Assembly (NCBI GenBank): GCA_050943475.1
Contig: JBMNPF010000004.1
Location: forward strand, 62,001-126,000
DNA length: 64,000 bases
Direction: 5' to 3'
Source: Metaruminococcus_A sp050943475
GTDB lineage: Bacteria; Bacillota; Clostridia; Oscillospirales; Ruminococcaceae
The position numbers were made by a program, and so were the translations under genes. Below, in pieces: positions 1-8,179 of this stretch. Every line of letters begins with the position of its first letter. The first letter of the stretch is position 1. The notes beneath the pieces were generated by a model. It worked only from the letters and a program-made list of their open reading frames with translations. It ran no database searches and was not told the origin of the DNA.

Positions 1-1329
1 CTCATTCCGGGGAACGTCGCAAAGTTCCGCTGCTGTGTCTACAAGGAGCGGGAAATCATCCGGGGGCGTGTCCGCCTGACCCAGGGCAAATCCGCCCAGC
101 CAGGTGAAGAAGCCCATGTGGTTAACGTCATTAAAGCAGCCTGTGAAGGCTGCCCGATCAACCGCTTCCGTGTGACCGAAAACTGCCAGCGCTGCATGGC
201 AAAGCACTGCATTGCAGCCTGCCCGTTTAACGCCATCACCATTTCCGGTAAAGGCGCTTATATTGATCCGGACAAATGCCGTGAGTGCGGGCGCTGCGCC
301 AAAGCCTGCCCGTACAACGCCATTGCTGACCTGACACGGCCCTGCAAAAAGAGCTGTCCGGTCGACGCCATTACAATGGATCAAAAGAGCAAAATTGCCG
401 AAATTCAGCCGGAAAAATGCATTGGCTGTGGCAACTGCGCTCGTTCCTGCCCGTTTGGAGCCATTTCAGACATCTCCTATTTGGTGGATGTTATCAATCT
501 TCTGCAGGAAAATCAGCATGTTTATGCTATCTTTGCACCGGCAATTGAGGGGCAGTTTGGCCCTACCGTTACCGTGCCAATGATCAAAGCGGTCATTGAA
601 AAGCTGGGCTTCAAGCAGGCTTACGAGGTTGCCCTCGGTGCAGACGCCGTTGCCAAACATGAAGGCGAAGAACTCCGCCACGCCTTTTTAAACGGTCAGA
701 AAATGACCACCTCCTGCTGCCCGGCCTTTGTCGCCATGATTGAGAAGCATTTCCCGGATCTTGTTCCCAACATGTCCACGACCGTTTCTCCAATGGTTGC
801 AACCGCCCGCTGGATCAAACACGTTGACCACGCAGCAAAGATCGTCTTTATCGGGCCCTGCATTGCCAAAAAATCCGAGGGGATGACCCCCGGAAACGAT
901 GTGGACTTTGTTCTTACCTTTGAAGAACTGGCCGCTATGATTGAAAGCCAGAACCTGAGCTTTGAGGACGCAGATATCCCAAACACCGGCAGCATTTACG
1001 GCCGTAAATTCGGCCAGAGCGGCGGCGTGTTTGACGCAGTGGCCGAATCCTTACAGGAGGACGACGTTGAGCTTTCGGTCGCCTGCGTGAAATGCAATGG
1101 TGCAGAAGAATGCAAAAAAGCATTGCTGCTGCTCAAAAATGGGCGGCTTACCGAGGATTTCATCGAAGGTATGGCCTGTGAAGGCGGTTGTATTGCCGGT
1201 CCGGCAGCCATTGCACCTGTCAATCAGGTTCGCGCTGCACGCACCAAACTGCTTCAGCTTGACACAATCGACGAAATCAACACGGTTTTGGAGGAACATG
1301 ACTTCTCCAAAATTAAAATGGCGCGATAA
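1..1329 (+). CDS. Monomeric [FeFe] hydrogenase (5' end outside window)
   Basis: The reading frame is open from base 1, so the start lies upstream; 442 codons are visible. The N-terminal half carries several cysteine groups of the CxxCxxC...CP type (about bases 190-470), as in ferredoxin-like 4Fe-4S domains. The C-terminal half shows the three H-cluster signatures: TSCCPAF (about 709-729), GPCIAKKSE (about 853-879) and EGMACEGGC (about 1162-1188). GPC in the second signature and a single C-terminal catalytic domain fit the group B-type monomeric hydrogenases better than group A enzymes, which usually have MPC; this subgrouping is an inference. It would reversibly couple reduced ferredoxin to H2 in the cytoplasm. 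Rex follows 26 bases later on the same strand, which fits control by the NADH/NAD+ ratio. The promoter is not in the window. Confidence 0.9.
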   Translation, partial: LIPGNVAKFRCCVYKEREIIRGRVRLTQGKSAQPGEEAHVVNVIKAACEGCPINRFRVTENCQRCMAKHCIAACPFNAITISGKGAYIDPDKCRECGRCAKACPYNAIADLTRPCKKSCPVDAITMDQKSKIAEIQPEKCIGCGNCARSCPFGAISDISYLVDVINLLQENQHVYAIFAPAIEGQFGPTVTVPMIKAVIEKLGFKQAYEVALGADAVAKHEGEELRHAFLNGQKMTTSCCPAFVAMIEKHFPDLVPNMSTTVSPMVATARWIKHVDHAAKIVFIGPCIAKKSEGMTPGNDVDFVLTFEELAAMIESQNLSFEDADIPNTGSIYGRKFGQSGGVFDAVAESLQEDDVELSVACVKCNGAEECKKALLLLKNGRLTEDFIEGMACEGGCIAGPAAIAPVNQVRAARTKLLQLDTIDEINTVLEEHDFSKIKMAR

Positions 1330-1355
1330 CCTGCCTCTGGATGGGGGAAAACACG

Positions 1356-1982
1356 ATGAACAAAACCGCTCTTCCGCGTGAAATGCTCGTTCGATTGCCG
1401 AAATACCTGCGTTACCTGCGGGAGTTTGCGCTGCATAACAAAACAAAGGTATCTTCCGGCGAGCTCGCCGAAAAACTGGGTATTACTGCATCCCAGGTCC
1501 GGCGTGACCTGGGGCAGATTGGGGTAAACGGCCACAACGGATTTGGGTATATTGTCAGCGATGTGCACCGCCACATTGCTGAGCAGCTCGGGCTTTACAG
1601 TGTCCAGCGGGTTGCAATTCTCGGCGCCGGCAACATCGGTCATGCGCTCACCGGTCACCGGATGTTCCAAAGCCGCGGATTTGAATTGGTCGGCGTTTAC
1701 GACCACGATCCTTCTCTGGTAGGCACGGTCATTGGCGGTTTTACCGTACAGGACATTTCTTCCCTCGCAGCATTGCCGCCGGAGAAACGCCCCACCATTG
1801 CTATTCTCGCAGTTTCAAGCGAAAGTGCCAATGAGGTGGCGCGGTATGTTGCGTCGCTCGGTATTCGTGGTATTTTAAATTTTTGCTATACCGACATTGA
1901 CATGACTGAGCAGATCCTTGTGGAAAATATCCACATTGATGACAGTTTGATGATGTTGTCGTACCAACTCAACCAACTTTAG
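1356..1982 (+). CDS. rex: Redox-sensing transcriptional repressor Rex
   Basis: 208 aa. The N-terminal ~80 residues form the winged helix of Rex (LPKYLRYLREF, SSGELAEKLGITASQVRRDL). The Rossmann half begins near residue 85 with GAGNIGHAL and binds NAD(H). Rex represses fermentation and hydrogenase genes when NADH is low. An ATG at 1341 is in frame, but the GGGGG at 1343-1347 lies 8 bases before the ATG at 1356, so 1356 is the better start. It sits 26 bases after the hydrogenase stop, so the two are probably co-transcribed. A hairpin about 80 bases downstream ends the unit. Length and motifs are normal for the family. Confidence 0.95.
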   Translation: MNKTALPREMLVRLPKYLRYLREFALHNKTKVSSGELAEKLGITASQVRRDLGQIGVNGHNGFGYIVSDVHRHIAEQLGLYSVQRVAILGAGNIGHALTGHRMFQSRGFELVGVYDHDPSLVGTVIGGFTVQDISSLAALPPEKRPTIAILAVSSESANEVARYVASLGIRGILNFCYTDIDMTEQILVENIHIDDSLMMLSYQLNQL

Positions 1983-2063
1983 TTCTATACGGCAGCAGTT
2001 GAAAAAATTAATTTTATCAATGCCTGCTTCAAACAGGGCTATTCAACAAAAAAGACGGAACGC

Positions 2064-2104
2064 AAGCCGGTAAAATGCAAAAACATTGCATCTTTCCGGC
2101 TTTT
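2064..2104 (+). terminator. Terminator-like hairpin downstream of rex
   Basis: AAGCCGG (2064-2070) pairs with CCGGCTT (2096-2102), with an inner ATGC/GCAT pairing, and is followed by TTTT. It also overlaps the -35 region of the next gene's promoter. Confidence 0.6.
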
Positions 2105-2114
2105 GTGTTATACT
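2086..2114 (+). promoter_or_regulatory. Sigma-A-type promoter for the 2157 gene
   Basis: TTGCAT (2086-2091), 17 bases, TATACT (2109-2114). The -35 matches consensus only in TTG. It lies 43 bases before the start codon and inside the right part of the rex terminator hairpin. Confidence 0.5.
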
Positions 2115-2156
2115 AGCTACAGTTTGTGCAAGGAAAGGCAAAAGGAGCTTTCAACA

Positions 2157-3539
2157 ATGGAATTTAAAAACAAAGTCGATGTTGCAATTATTGGGGGAGG
2201 TATTGGCGGGATTATGGCCGCTTACCGCCTCATCGAAAAAAATCCAGGGCTTTCCATCTGCATTTTTGAAAAAGGTCATGATATTTTAAAACGGGTTTGT
2301 CCCATCATTACCAAACAGGTCAAGGCCTGTATCAAATGCAAATCCTGTGCCATTATGGAAGGTATGGCAGGCGCAGGCGCTTTTTCGGACGGTAAATACG
2401 TCATCTCCACCGAATACGGCGGCTGGCTGACCGAATTTATGGAGCCGGGCACTGTGCTTGACTATATTGAGCAGGCCGACCAGATTATGATGGCTTATGG
2501 TGCCACCTCAGAGCGCTATCTGCCAAGCAACGAGCTTAAAAAGCTCTGCCTTCAACATGATCTGCACATGAGCCAGGCTCAGCTCAAGCATCTCGGTACC
2601 GATGCAAACTTTGACACCATGCGCAAGCTCATTGATTCGCTGCGCGATAAAGTTCGTATTTACCCGGACACTGCTGTCACTGACGTGGATAAAGAGTCTC
2701 ATACCATTACTTTTGTGCATGATGATACAGAACGCACCCTTTCCGCGGATTGCATCATCTTTGCCGTCGGCCGCGCCGGTAGCAACTTCTTCTCCAAGTG
2801 GTGCAAACAAAACGGTATTCCGCTCACCAACAATCAGGTGGATATCGGGGTTCGCGTTGAACTGCCCGCCATGATTTGGGAGGATTTCTCCAAAAAGATT
2901 TATGAGCCGAAAATCTGGTATCGCTCTGAACGGTACGGCGACACCACCCGGATGTTTTGCTTCAACGAAGGCGGCCTTGTGGTCACCGAGAACACCGCAG
3001 GGGTTCTCACCGTCAACGGACACGCTTATAAGGACAAAGGGCGCAAGACCCAAAACTCCAACTTTGCACTGCTTTCAACCAGCCGGTTCACCGAGCCGTT
3101 CCGTGAGCCGATTGAATACGCCCGCCATGTGGCGAGCCTCGCGAATCTCATCAGCGGCGGTTCGGTTCTCGTTCAGCGTTTAGGCGATCTGGAACATGGA
3201 CGCCGCACCGATGAAAAACGTCTGGCTCAATCCACGACCCGCCCTACCCTCAACGCCGTTGCAGGTGACTTAAGCCTCTGCCTGCCCAAACGCCAGCTTG
3301 ACAATATTGTCGAAACGCTGCACGCGTTGGATAAGGTCGCACCTGGTACCGCAAATTACGACACCCTGCTCTATGGTATTGAGTGCAAATATTATTCGGC
3401 GCGCCCGGAATCAGAGGAGTTTATGCTCGCCGGGACCAATAATATTTATGCCGTGGGAGACGGCGCGGGCTTTACCCGCTCTCTTTCTCAGGCAGCCGCC
3501 AATGGCCTTTATGTGGCGGATCACATCTCTGCAAAGTAA
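2157..3539 (+). CDS. FAD-dependent dehydrogenase, COG2509-like
   Basis: 460 aa. The ATG at 2157 has AAAGGAG 8 to 9 bases upstream; an in-frame ATG at 2103 lies inside the promoter and is rejected. Residues 9-20 hold the FAD dinucleotide motif (AIIGGGIGGIMA), and a second flavin segment, FAVGRAG, lies near residue 205. The C-terminal AVGDGAGFTRSLSQA segment closes the FAD fold. Cys48, Cys58, Cys61 and Cys64 form a CP-x8-CxxCxxC cluster just before GMAGAGAFSDGK, a pattern I associate with the uncharacterised COG2509 dehydrogenases. The substrate is unknown. ddh starts 30 bases downstream, so the two may be co-transcribed. Confidence 0.8.
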   Translation: MEFKNKVDVAIIGGGIGGIMAAYRLIEKNPGLSICIFEKGHDILKRVCPIITKQVKACIKCKSCAIMEGMAGAGAFSDGKYVISTEYGGWLTEFMEPGTVLDYIEQADQIMMAYGATSERYLPSNELKKLCLQHDLHMSQAQLKHLGTDANFDTMRKLIDSLRDKVRIYPDTAVTDVDKESHTITFVHDDTERTLSADCIIFAVGRAGSNFFSKWCKQNGIPLTNNQVDIGVRVELPAMIWEDFSKKIYEPKIWYRSERYGDTTRMFCFNEGGLVVTENTAGVLTVNGHAYKDKGRKTQNSNFALLSTSRFTEPFREPIEYARHVASLANLISGGSVLVQRLGDLEHGRRTDEKRLAQSTTRPTLNAVAGDLSLCLPKRQLDNIVETLHALDKVAPGTANYDTLLYGIECKYYSARPESEEFMLAGTNNIYAVGDGAGFTRSLSQAAANGLYVADHISAK

Positions 3540-3569
3540 AACCTTAGTGATAAACAAAGGAGTATGCAT

Positions 3570-4538
3570 ATGAGTGAAAAAATTAAAATTGGTATTGTTG
3601 GCTATGGCAACCTTGGTAAAGGTGTGGAACTGGCTGTCCGCCAGAATCCGGATTTTGAACTGGTTGCAATCTTCACCCGCCGGACGCCTGCCCCGGATTC
3701 CGGACTAATCTCCATGGATAAGATTCTGGATTATAAGGGGAAAATTGACGTCATGGTGATGTGCGGAGGCTCTGCTACCGACCTGCCGGTTCAGGTACCG
3801 GAAATTGCAGCACATTTCAACACCATTGACAGTTTTGACACCCACGCAAAAATCCCGGAATACTTTGCAAAGGTGGACGCAGTTGCCAAAACAAACGGCC
3901 ATCTTGCCATGATTTCTTCCGGCTGGGATCCGGGTCTTTTTTCGCTCAACCGTGTGCTGATGGCCTCAGTTCTGCCAGAAGGCAAAACCTACACCTTCTG
4001 GGGTACCGGTATTAGTCAGGGGCATTCGGACGCCATTCGCCGCGTACAGGGTGTGGCAGACGCCAAACAGTACACCGTTCCCGTACCGGAAGCGCTCGAA
4101 AGTGTGCGCAAAGGGGAAAACAAAGAGTTTGCCACCCGCGAAAAACACCGTCGGGTTTGTTACGTTGTTCCCAAAGAGGGTGCAGACCTCAAGCAGATTG
4201 AGCACGACATTGTTACCATGCCAAACTACTTTTCGGATTATGACACCGAGGTTCATTTCATCTCTCAGGAGGAGCTTAACCGTGAACATGCCGGTTTGCC
4301 GCATGGCGGTTTTGTCATTCGCAATGGCAAAAGTGCGGCCGGCACCAGCCAGAAGATGGAATTTAATCTCGAACTTGGCAGCAATCCGGAATTTACCTCC
4401 AGTGCCATTGTCTGTTGTGCCCGCGCCGTTGCCAAAATGGCAAAACGCGGCGACACCGGCGCTATTACTATTTTTGATATCCCGGTCGGTATGCTTTCTT
4501 CTCTCCCAGCAGATGAGCTTCGTAAAGAATACCTTTAA
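3570..4538 (+). CDS. ddh: meso-Diaminopimelate dehydrogenase
   Basis: 322 aa, the usual length for Ddh. It catalyses NADPH-dependent reductive amination of tetrahydrodipicolinate to meso-DAP, the one-step branch of lysine and peptidoglycan precursor synthesis, in the cytoplasm. The N-terminal Rossmann motif is GIVGYGNLGKG (residues 6-16). The segments SSGWDPGLFSLNR and WGTGISQGHSDAIRR are characteristic of Ddh. AAAGGAG at 3556-3562 is 7 bases before the ATG at 3570; the in-frame ATG at 3564 is too close to it. A perfect terminator follows directly. The organism therefore probably uses meso-DAP in its wall. Confidence 0.95.
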   Translation: MSEKIKIGIVGYGNLGKGVELAVRQNPDFELVAIFTRRTPAPDSGLISMDKILDYKGKIDVMVMCGGSATDLPVQVPEIAAHFNTIDSFDTHAKIPEYFAKVDAVAKTNGHLAMISSGWDPGLFSLNRVLMASVLPEGKTYTFWGTGISQGHSDAIRRVQGVADAKQYTVPVPEALESVRKGENKEFATREKHRRVCYVVPKEGADLKQIEHDIVTMPNYFSDYDTEVHFISQEELNREHAGLPHGGFVIRNGKSAAGTSQKMEFNLELGSNPEFTSSAIVCCARAVAKMAKRGDTGAITIFDIPVGMLSSLPADELRKEYL

Positions 4539-4890
4539 TTTATCCAATAAAAAGGCCGTCCATCATTGTACAATGATGGACGGCCTTTTTTGTTTTCGTA
4601 AGCTTGACCTAAAAACAAACTATTTTAAAAGTGCCCGATACCACTGTTGAAAATAATACGGTACCACAATCAACCAACTGCTGTTCTAAAAGCCAATAAA
4701 AATACCAGTTTTTCAACATTTTATGACAGATTATCTGGATTTTTTCATAAAGTATGTGTACAATCATTACTTTTGGTCGTTTTCTTGCCCTTTTTATTCT
4801 AGCATAGCCTAATAGACTAATTATTTAGTCCTTATGGATGATTATAAAGCCTGATAGGTTAGCCTAGAATAATACCAAGAGGTGATGTTC
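4539..4890. other. Intergenic region with terminator and repeat motifs
   Basis: After the ddh terminator (4549-4592) the region is AT-rich and has no convincing ORF. Near its right end AGCCTAATAG (4807-4816) and AGCCTGATAG (4848-4857) form a spaced direct repeat, a partial third copy AGCCTAGAAT is at 4861-4870, and GACTAA-TTAT-TTAGTC (4815-4830) is a small palindrome. TATAAA at 4843-4848 may be a -10 box for the XRE gene. The motifs are likely operator material; this is an inference. Confidence 0.4.
4549..4592 (+). terminator. Intrinsic terminator of ddh
   Basis: A near-perfect palindrome centred between 4569 and 4570: arm AAGGCCGTCCATCATTG pairs with its complement and ends in TTTTTT. It is the strongest hairpin in this region. 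Confidence 0.95.
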
Positions 4891-5268
4891 ATGTACAAAC
4901 CAATTAACATGGAAATGGGTGGGAGAATTCGAGCCATTCGCAAGAAAGTTGGATTAACCTCCGAACAGCTTGCGAATATGATGGATATCTCGATCCAATT
5001 TCTCAGCGACGTTGAGCGCGGTAAAAAGTCGTTTTCTTACGAAAACCTGATCAAACTCTGCCGGATCTTACGTGTCTCATCCGATTACATTCTCCTCGGC
5101 GCCGAAAAATCAGATGAACGCGCTCGTCTGCACGATGTTGTTGACAGCATTGAAGAGGCGTATCTTCCTATGATGGAAGTGGCAATTTCCAACACAATCC
5201 GTGTTATTCTCATGGCGCGCGAGCAGACTCTCGCGGAACAGAATGCTGAGGAACAACCATCAAAGTAA
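4891..5268 (+). CDS. XRE-family helix-turn-helix regulator
   Basis: 125 aa. Residues about 8-70 form a Cro/C1-type HTH: GGRIRAIRKKVGLTSEQLA, then MDISIQFLSDVERGKKS, the recognition region. The C-terminal ~50 residues are helical with no recognised ligand domain. The start at ATG 4891 follows GAGGTG by about 6 bases; two upstream in-frame starts (4882, 4885) overlap that ribosome site. It is transcribed alone between two terminators. Direct repeats and a small palindrome upstream could be its own operators. Targets cannot be told from sequence. Confidence 0.85.
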   Translation: MYKPINMEMGGRIRAIRKKVGLTSEQLANMMDISIQFLSDVERGKKSFSYENLIKLCRILRVSSDYILLGAEKSDERARLHDVVDSIEEAYLPMMEVAISNTIRVILMAREQTLAEQNAEEQPSK

Positions 5269-5301
5269 TTGCTTTTCCCCATTTCATTCAGTCCATGAAA
5301 G

Positions 5302-5334
5302 AAAAGCCGCAGGATTTTTCCTGCGGCTTTTTCC
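5302..5334. terminator. Bidirectional terminator between XRE gene and FAD oxidoreductase
   Basis: AAAAGCCGCAGGA (5302-5314), loop TTTT, TCCTGCGGCTTTT (5319-5331). T-runs follow on both strands, so it can end the XRE gene (+) and the convergent oxidoreductase gene (-). Confidence 0.9.
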
Positions 5335-5362
5335 TTTTACAGTACAGTCCAACAATTTTTTG

Positions 5363-5401
5363 ATCAGAGCCAAGCCATGTACAGCCAAGAAAGGCTCTGA
5401 T
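5363..5401. repeat. Inverted repeat at the 3' end of the FAD oxidoreductase gene
   Basis: ATCAGAGCC (5363-5371) and GGCTCTGAT (5393-5401) are perfect 9-base arms separated by 21 bases, touching the stop codon of the minus-strand gene. The minus strand has an A-run, not a T-run, after it, so it is not a standard terminator. It could protect the mRNA 3' end. Confidence 0.4.
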
Positions 5402-6738
5402 TAATCAAACAGATGAACGCCCATTTCATTCTGTAAAACATCCTGTACCTGTTTTACCTCAAGGTCACGCGGGCGTACCCCCTGTTTCACACACAAAGCG
5501 GCCGCAACACCGGCTGCCTGTCCCATGTCCATCATGTTGCCCATAGACTTACCGGAGGCCTGGCCCAGCTGGGTTGCAGAAGCACAGCGCCCTGCCACCA
5601 AAAGGCCGTCCATCTTTACCGGCACCAGCGAACGGTACGGAACGCCAACGCCCGCTTTCATAATATACTGCTTCTGATCCCGGTCAAGCGCTAGACCGCC
5701 GGCATCCACTGCTCCATATTTCCGGCTGATGACATCCGAGAACTCGGTACCATTTGCCGCGTCGTCAAAGGTAAAGGTATATTCACCGACAATCCGGCGG
5801 GTCTCCCGCACGCCAACACCCGCACCGGTACGCGCCAGCACGCATTCCTCCATGCCGGGAATTTTGTAATCGTGGGCTATTTTTATGAAATCTGCCGCAA
5901 CTTCAATTCCCGCGCGTTCGCTAATGTTAATCTGCGCCGGGTCAGAAGCATCAATAACGCCAATTCCGCGCAGGCCACCATTGTTGATGGAGACCAGCCC
6001 CGGAACCGTGGTAGGATCAAACGAATAAAAGACCGCTACCGCATATTTCCCGGTTTTCTCCGCTTCTACCCAAAGGTCGGCAAAGCTGCCGTCCTTGGAC
6101 TCACTGCAGGCTTTGAAAAAGCGCTGAGTATCCACATTTCCAACAGCAAACACCAGAGAAACCGGCATAAAACGGCCGTCCAGCTCACTGCCTTTGACCA
6201 TTTCAGCTCCGGAAAAATAAGCAATATCGCCATCGCCGGTACAGTCTATAAAAACGTCGGCATAAAAAATTTCCTCACCGGATTTGTTGTTGGAAATAAC
6301 AGCCGTTACCTTTCCATTTTCCACCTTTGTCCCGGTAATCGGGGTGTGGAGGCGGTAATGGCAGCCAACCGATTCCAACAGCCGGTAAGCGGCAAGCTGA
6401 AGATACTCCGGCTGGATATGCGCGTTGTCGCCGTTAAACCAGTCGGTACGGCCTTTCAGATAAGCGTTCGGGCCGCATTCGTCCAGCTTTTCCAAAAGCA
6501 TTTCATGCACCCCGCCACGGCTTCCGCCGCGGAGATACATCCGGTTCAGGGGCATCCAAAGCGCCTGTGCGGCAATTCCGCCAAACGAAGCCCTGCCTTC
6601 CAAAAGCAGGGTTTTGGCGCCGTTTTTAGCCGCTGCCACAGCAGCGCCCAAACCCGCCGGCCCGCCGCCGGCAACAATTACATCGTAGTGCGCCCCGCTT
6701 TGCGGGATAAAAGGTTCAATGTCTGAACGGTGAATCAT
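5401..6738 (-). CDS. FAD-dependent oxidoreductase (FAD_oxidored-like)
   Basis: 445 aa. The N terminus has the FAD motif VIVAGGGPAGLGAAVAAA (about residues 20-37), then the LLEGRASFGG and QALWMPLNR region typical of the PF12831-like FAD-dependent oxidoreductases of anaerobes. IDCTGDGDIAYFSG (about 166-179) and LLVAGRCASATQLGQ (about 383-397) are the other conserved flavin segments. The substrate is unknown. A strong AGGAGGG precedes the ATG. It has no signal peptide and is probably cytoplasmic. The next gene on this strand starts well upstream, so this is likely a single-gene unit ending at the 5302-5334 terminator. Confidence 0.8.
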   Translation of the reverse strand: MIHRSDIEPFIPQSGAHYDVIVAGGGPAGLGAAVAAAKNGAKTLLLEGRASFGGIAAQALWMPLNRMYLRGGSRGGVHEMLLEKLDECGPNAYLKGRTDWFNGDNAHIQPEYLQLAAYRLLESVGCHYRLHTPITGTKVENGKVTAVISNNKSGEEIFYADVFIDCTGDGDIAYFSGAEMVKGSELDGRFMPVSLVFAVGNVDTQRFFKACSESKDGSFADLWVEAEKTGKYAVAVFYSFDPTTVPGLVSINNGGLRGIGVIDASDPAQINISERAGIEVAADFIKIAHDYKIPGMEECVLARTGAGVGVRETRRIVGEYTFTFDDAANGTEFSDVISRKYGAVDAGGLALDRDQKQYIMKAGVGVPYRSLVPVKMDGLLVAGRCASATQLGQASGKSMGNMMDMGQAAGVAAALCVKQGVRPRDLEVKQVQDVLQNEMGVHLFD

Positions 6739-6859
6739 AAATTATTCCCTCCTGAAAAATTGAATGTTTGCTGGATTGTTTCGCTCAGTCAAACAGCCCG
6801 CCTAGCACAAGCGAGCCGTTACTATCAGTATAATCGGTTTAAACAGGAAAAGCAAGATC

Positions 6860-7201
6860 TTACCGTGAGTTCGCAGTGCAAAACAGATGAATTGGCTTGC
6901 CAATTTGCTTGGCATAGTTCACCGTGTAAGCAGTACCGCGTGAGACGCCGTCCCAGAATGCAATGACAACGTCACAGGCGTCGACCATTTGCTGGTCGCG
7001 CACCAGCGGCGCCCGGCGGCCGTAGCGGGCATAATCCGGTAAAAAGAGCTGCACCGGAATGCCCATTTTCCGTGCATATTGCTCTGCAAGGGTGTCCACC
7101 CCTTTGGCGCCGCCGGTAATGACCTGACAAATTCCATTCGGCAGATAGAGGGAAAAATCCACCGCCTGTATTCCACGCGACCCAATAATTGCCGCTTTCA
7201 T
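6860..7201 (-). CDS. SLOG-family nucleotide-binding protein (DUF2493/YspA-like)
   Basis: 113 aa. The fold signature is visible: AIIGSRGI (residues 4-11), VITGGAKGVDTLAEQYA (about 30-46) and VIAFWDGVSRGTAYTV (about 82-97). These are the nucleotide-binding segments of the small SLOG proteins related to DprA and TIGR00725-type proteins. The ATG at 7201 is preceded by AAGAGGTG at suitable spacing; a GTG at 7210 overlaps that ribosome site. Function in the cell is unknown; SLOG proteins bind nucleotides or nucleotide-derived signals. It is followed by the FAD oxidoreductase after about 120 bases. Confidence 0.75.
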   Translation of the reverse strand: MKAAIIGSRGIQAVDFSLYLPNGICQVITGGAKGVDTLAEQYARKMGIPVQLFLPDYARYGRRAPLVRDQQMVDACDVVIAFWDGVSRGTAYTVNYAKQIGKPIHLFCTANSR

Positions 7202-7432
7202 TGGAATCACCTCTTAAACCACAAATTTTATGTACTTAAAACAAGTATATTTACTCCACAACGGCCTCAGCTTTGTTTAGAATTAATAGGTAGTGACATT
7301 CGTGATACCATAGGAAAATACGTTATGTAAGACACAATACTCACGCAGTACCGTTTAATTGACAGAAATCCATTTATATCCACAAAAGGTTAACCTGTTT
7401 TTCAACCAATATTCGACCGGGGAGGAAAGAAC

Positions 7433-7609
7433 ATGTGCGCCTATCAAATTCCACACCTATTGCCTACCACAACAAAAAGCATTCGTTTTCCCAACGATAT
7501 AATTGAGCAGGTGGAAAAAGAGCTCCAGGGGCAAAACTGTACCTTCTCGGCTTTTGTCATTGAAGCAGTACGGTTTGCGCTGAACAGCCTTGAGGAGAAC
7601 AGAAAATAG
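7433..7609 (+). CDS. Small ribbon-helix-helix-type protein
   Basis: 58 aa, with a strong GGGGAGGAAAG ribosome site about 5 bases before the ATG. After a short tail the sequence TKSIRFPNDIIEQVEKELQ and then TFSAFVIEAVRFALNSLEE fits a ribbon-helix-helix fold: one beta strand (SIRFP) followed by two helices. Such micro-proteins bind DNA as dimers, as in Arc/MetJ or antitoxin DNA-binding parts. No toxin gene is next to it; the 300 bases downstream have no convincing ORF. The role is therefore unknown; a stand-alone regulator is the simplest reading. Confidence 0.7.
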   Translation: MCAYQIPHLLPTTTKSIRFPNDIIEQVEKELQGQNCTFSAFVIEAVRFALNSLEENRK

Positions 7610-8179
7610 GCAGCCAGCCAATTTCTGCTCCCAAAACCGTATGAAGCGTATTCCCTGTCCCCAAAGCCATACGGAACTGTATTCTCTGCTAATGTTTTCC
7701 CTAAGCCAAACACCAAACTCCAATATTTACCATATATTTCTATTTTATAACATGTTTTGCAAAAAGAATGTAGAATTTTGGCGAATTTATTTGTTTGTGG
7801 CTCCAAGAACAAAATACATCTCCTTATTGGAGCCCTGCCAAATTGCAACCCCACCTTAAGCTGTGTACCATAAGTCCTCCGCATTCCCAAAATAGATGCT
7901 TCGCATAGAAAAAAGGCCCGGAGAATTCATTCTCCGGGCCTTTTTGAATCCCTTTTCTTTTCACGCGGAACATAAAACAAAATTCTGTGAGAACAGTGTT
8001 GCGGTTTATCCCTGTGAGGAAAAACGGATAAAGTTGAGGGTATTCCTAAAAGTCGCAAAACCGGATAGAGAGTTACCCTATCGGATAGAACGTGCATAAA
8101 AGGGCCGCAATTAACATCAGTATGCTGCCCACCATGCACATTGTTGTAACAAACCGAAGTGACCAATTTGTCAAAAATT
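7610..8179. other. 570-bp gene-free region with several hairpins
   Basis: No ORF here has a ribosome site and family-like composition. Three structures are visible: CCGTATG (7637-7643) with CATACGG (7668-7674); GGCTCCAA (7799-7806) with TTGGAGCC (7827-7834); and the terminator at 7909-7945. Together they could be a long structured 3' UTR of the small RHH gene or a separate RNA ending at the terminator. From 7946 to 8179 I see nothing specific. Confidence 0.4.
7909..7945. terminator. Bidirectional intrinsic terminator
   Basis: AAAAAGGCCCGGAGAA, loop TTCA, then the complement and TTTTT. A perfect 16-base stem with T-runs on both strands. It serves transcripts from the RHH gene (+) and from the PPK2 gene (-). 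Confidence 0.9.

Noticed and set aside
7799..7834. tRNA or T-box-like element in the 7.6-7.9 kb gap
   Set aside because: Only simple 7- to 8-bp stems with long loops; no cloverleaf, no T-box sequence and no following biosynthetic gene.
7444..7890. A 148-codon minus-strand frame opposite the RHH micro-gene
   Set aside because: No ribosome site, no promoter and low-complexity composition; the plus-strand RHH ORF with its strong ribosome site explains the region better.
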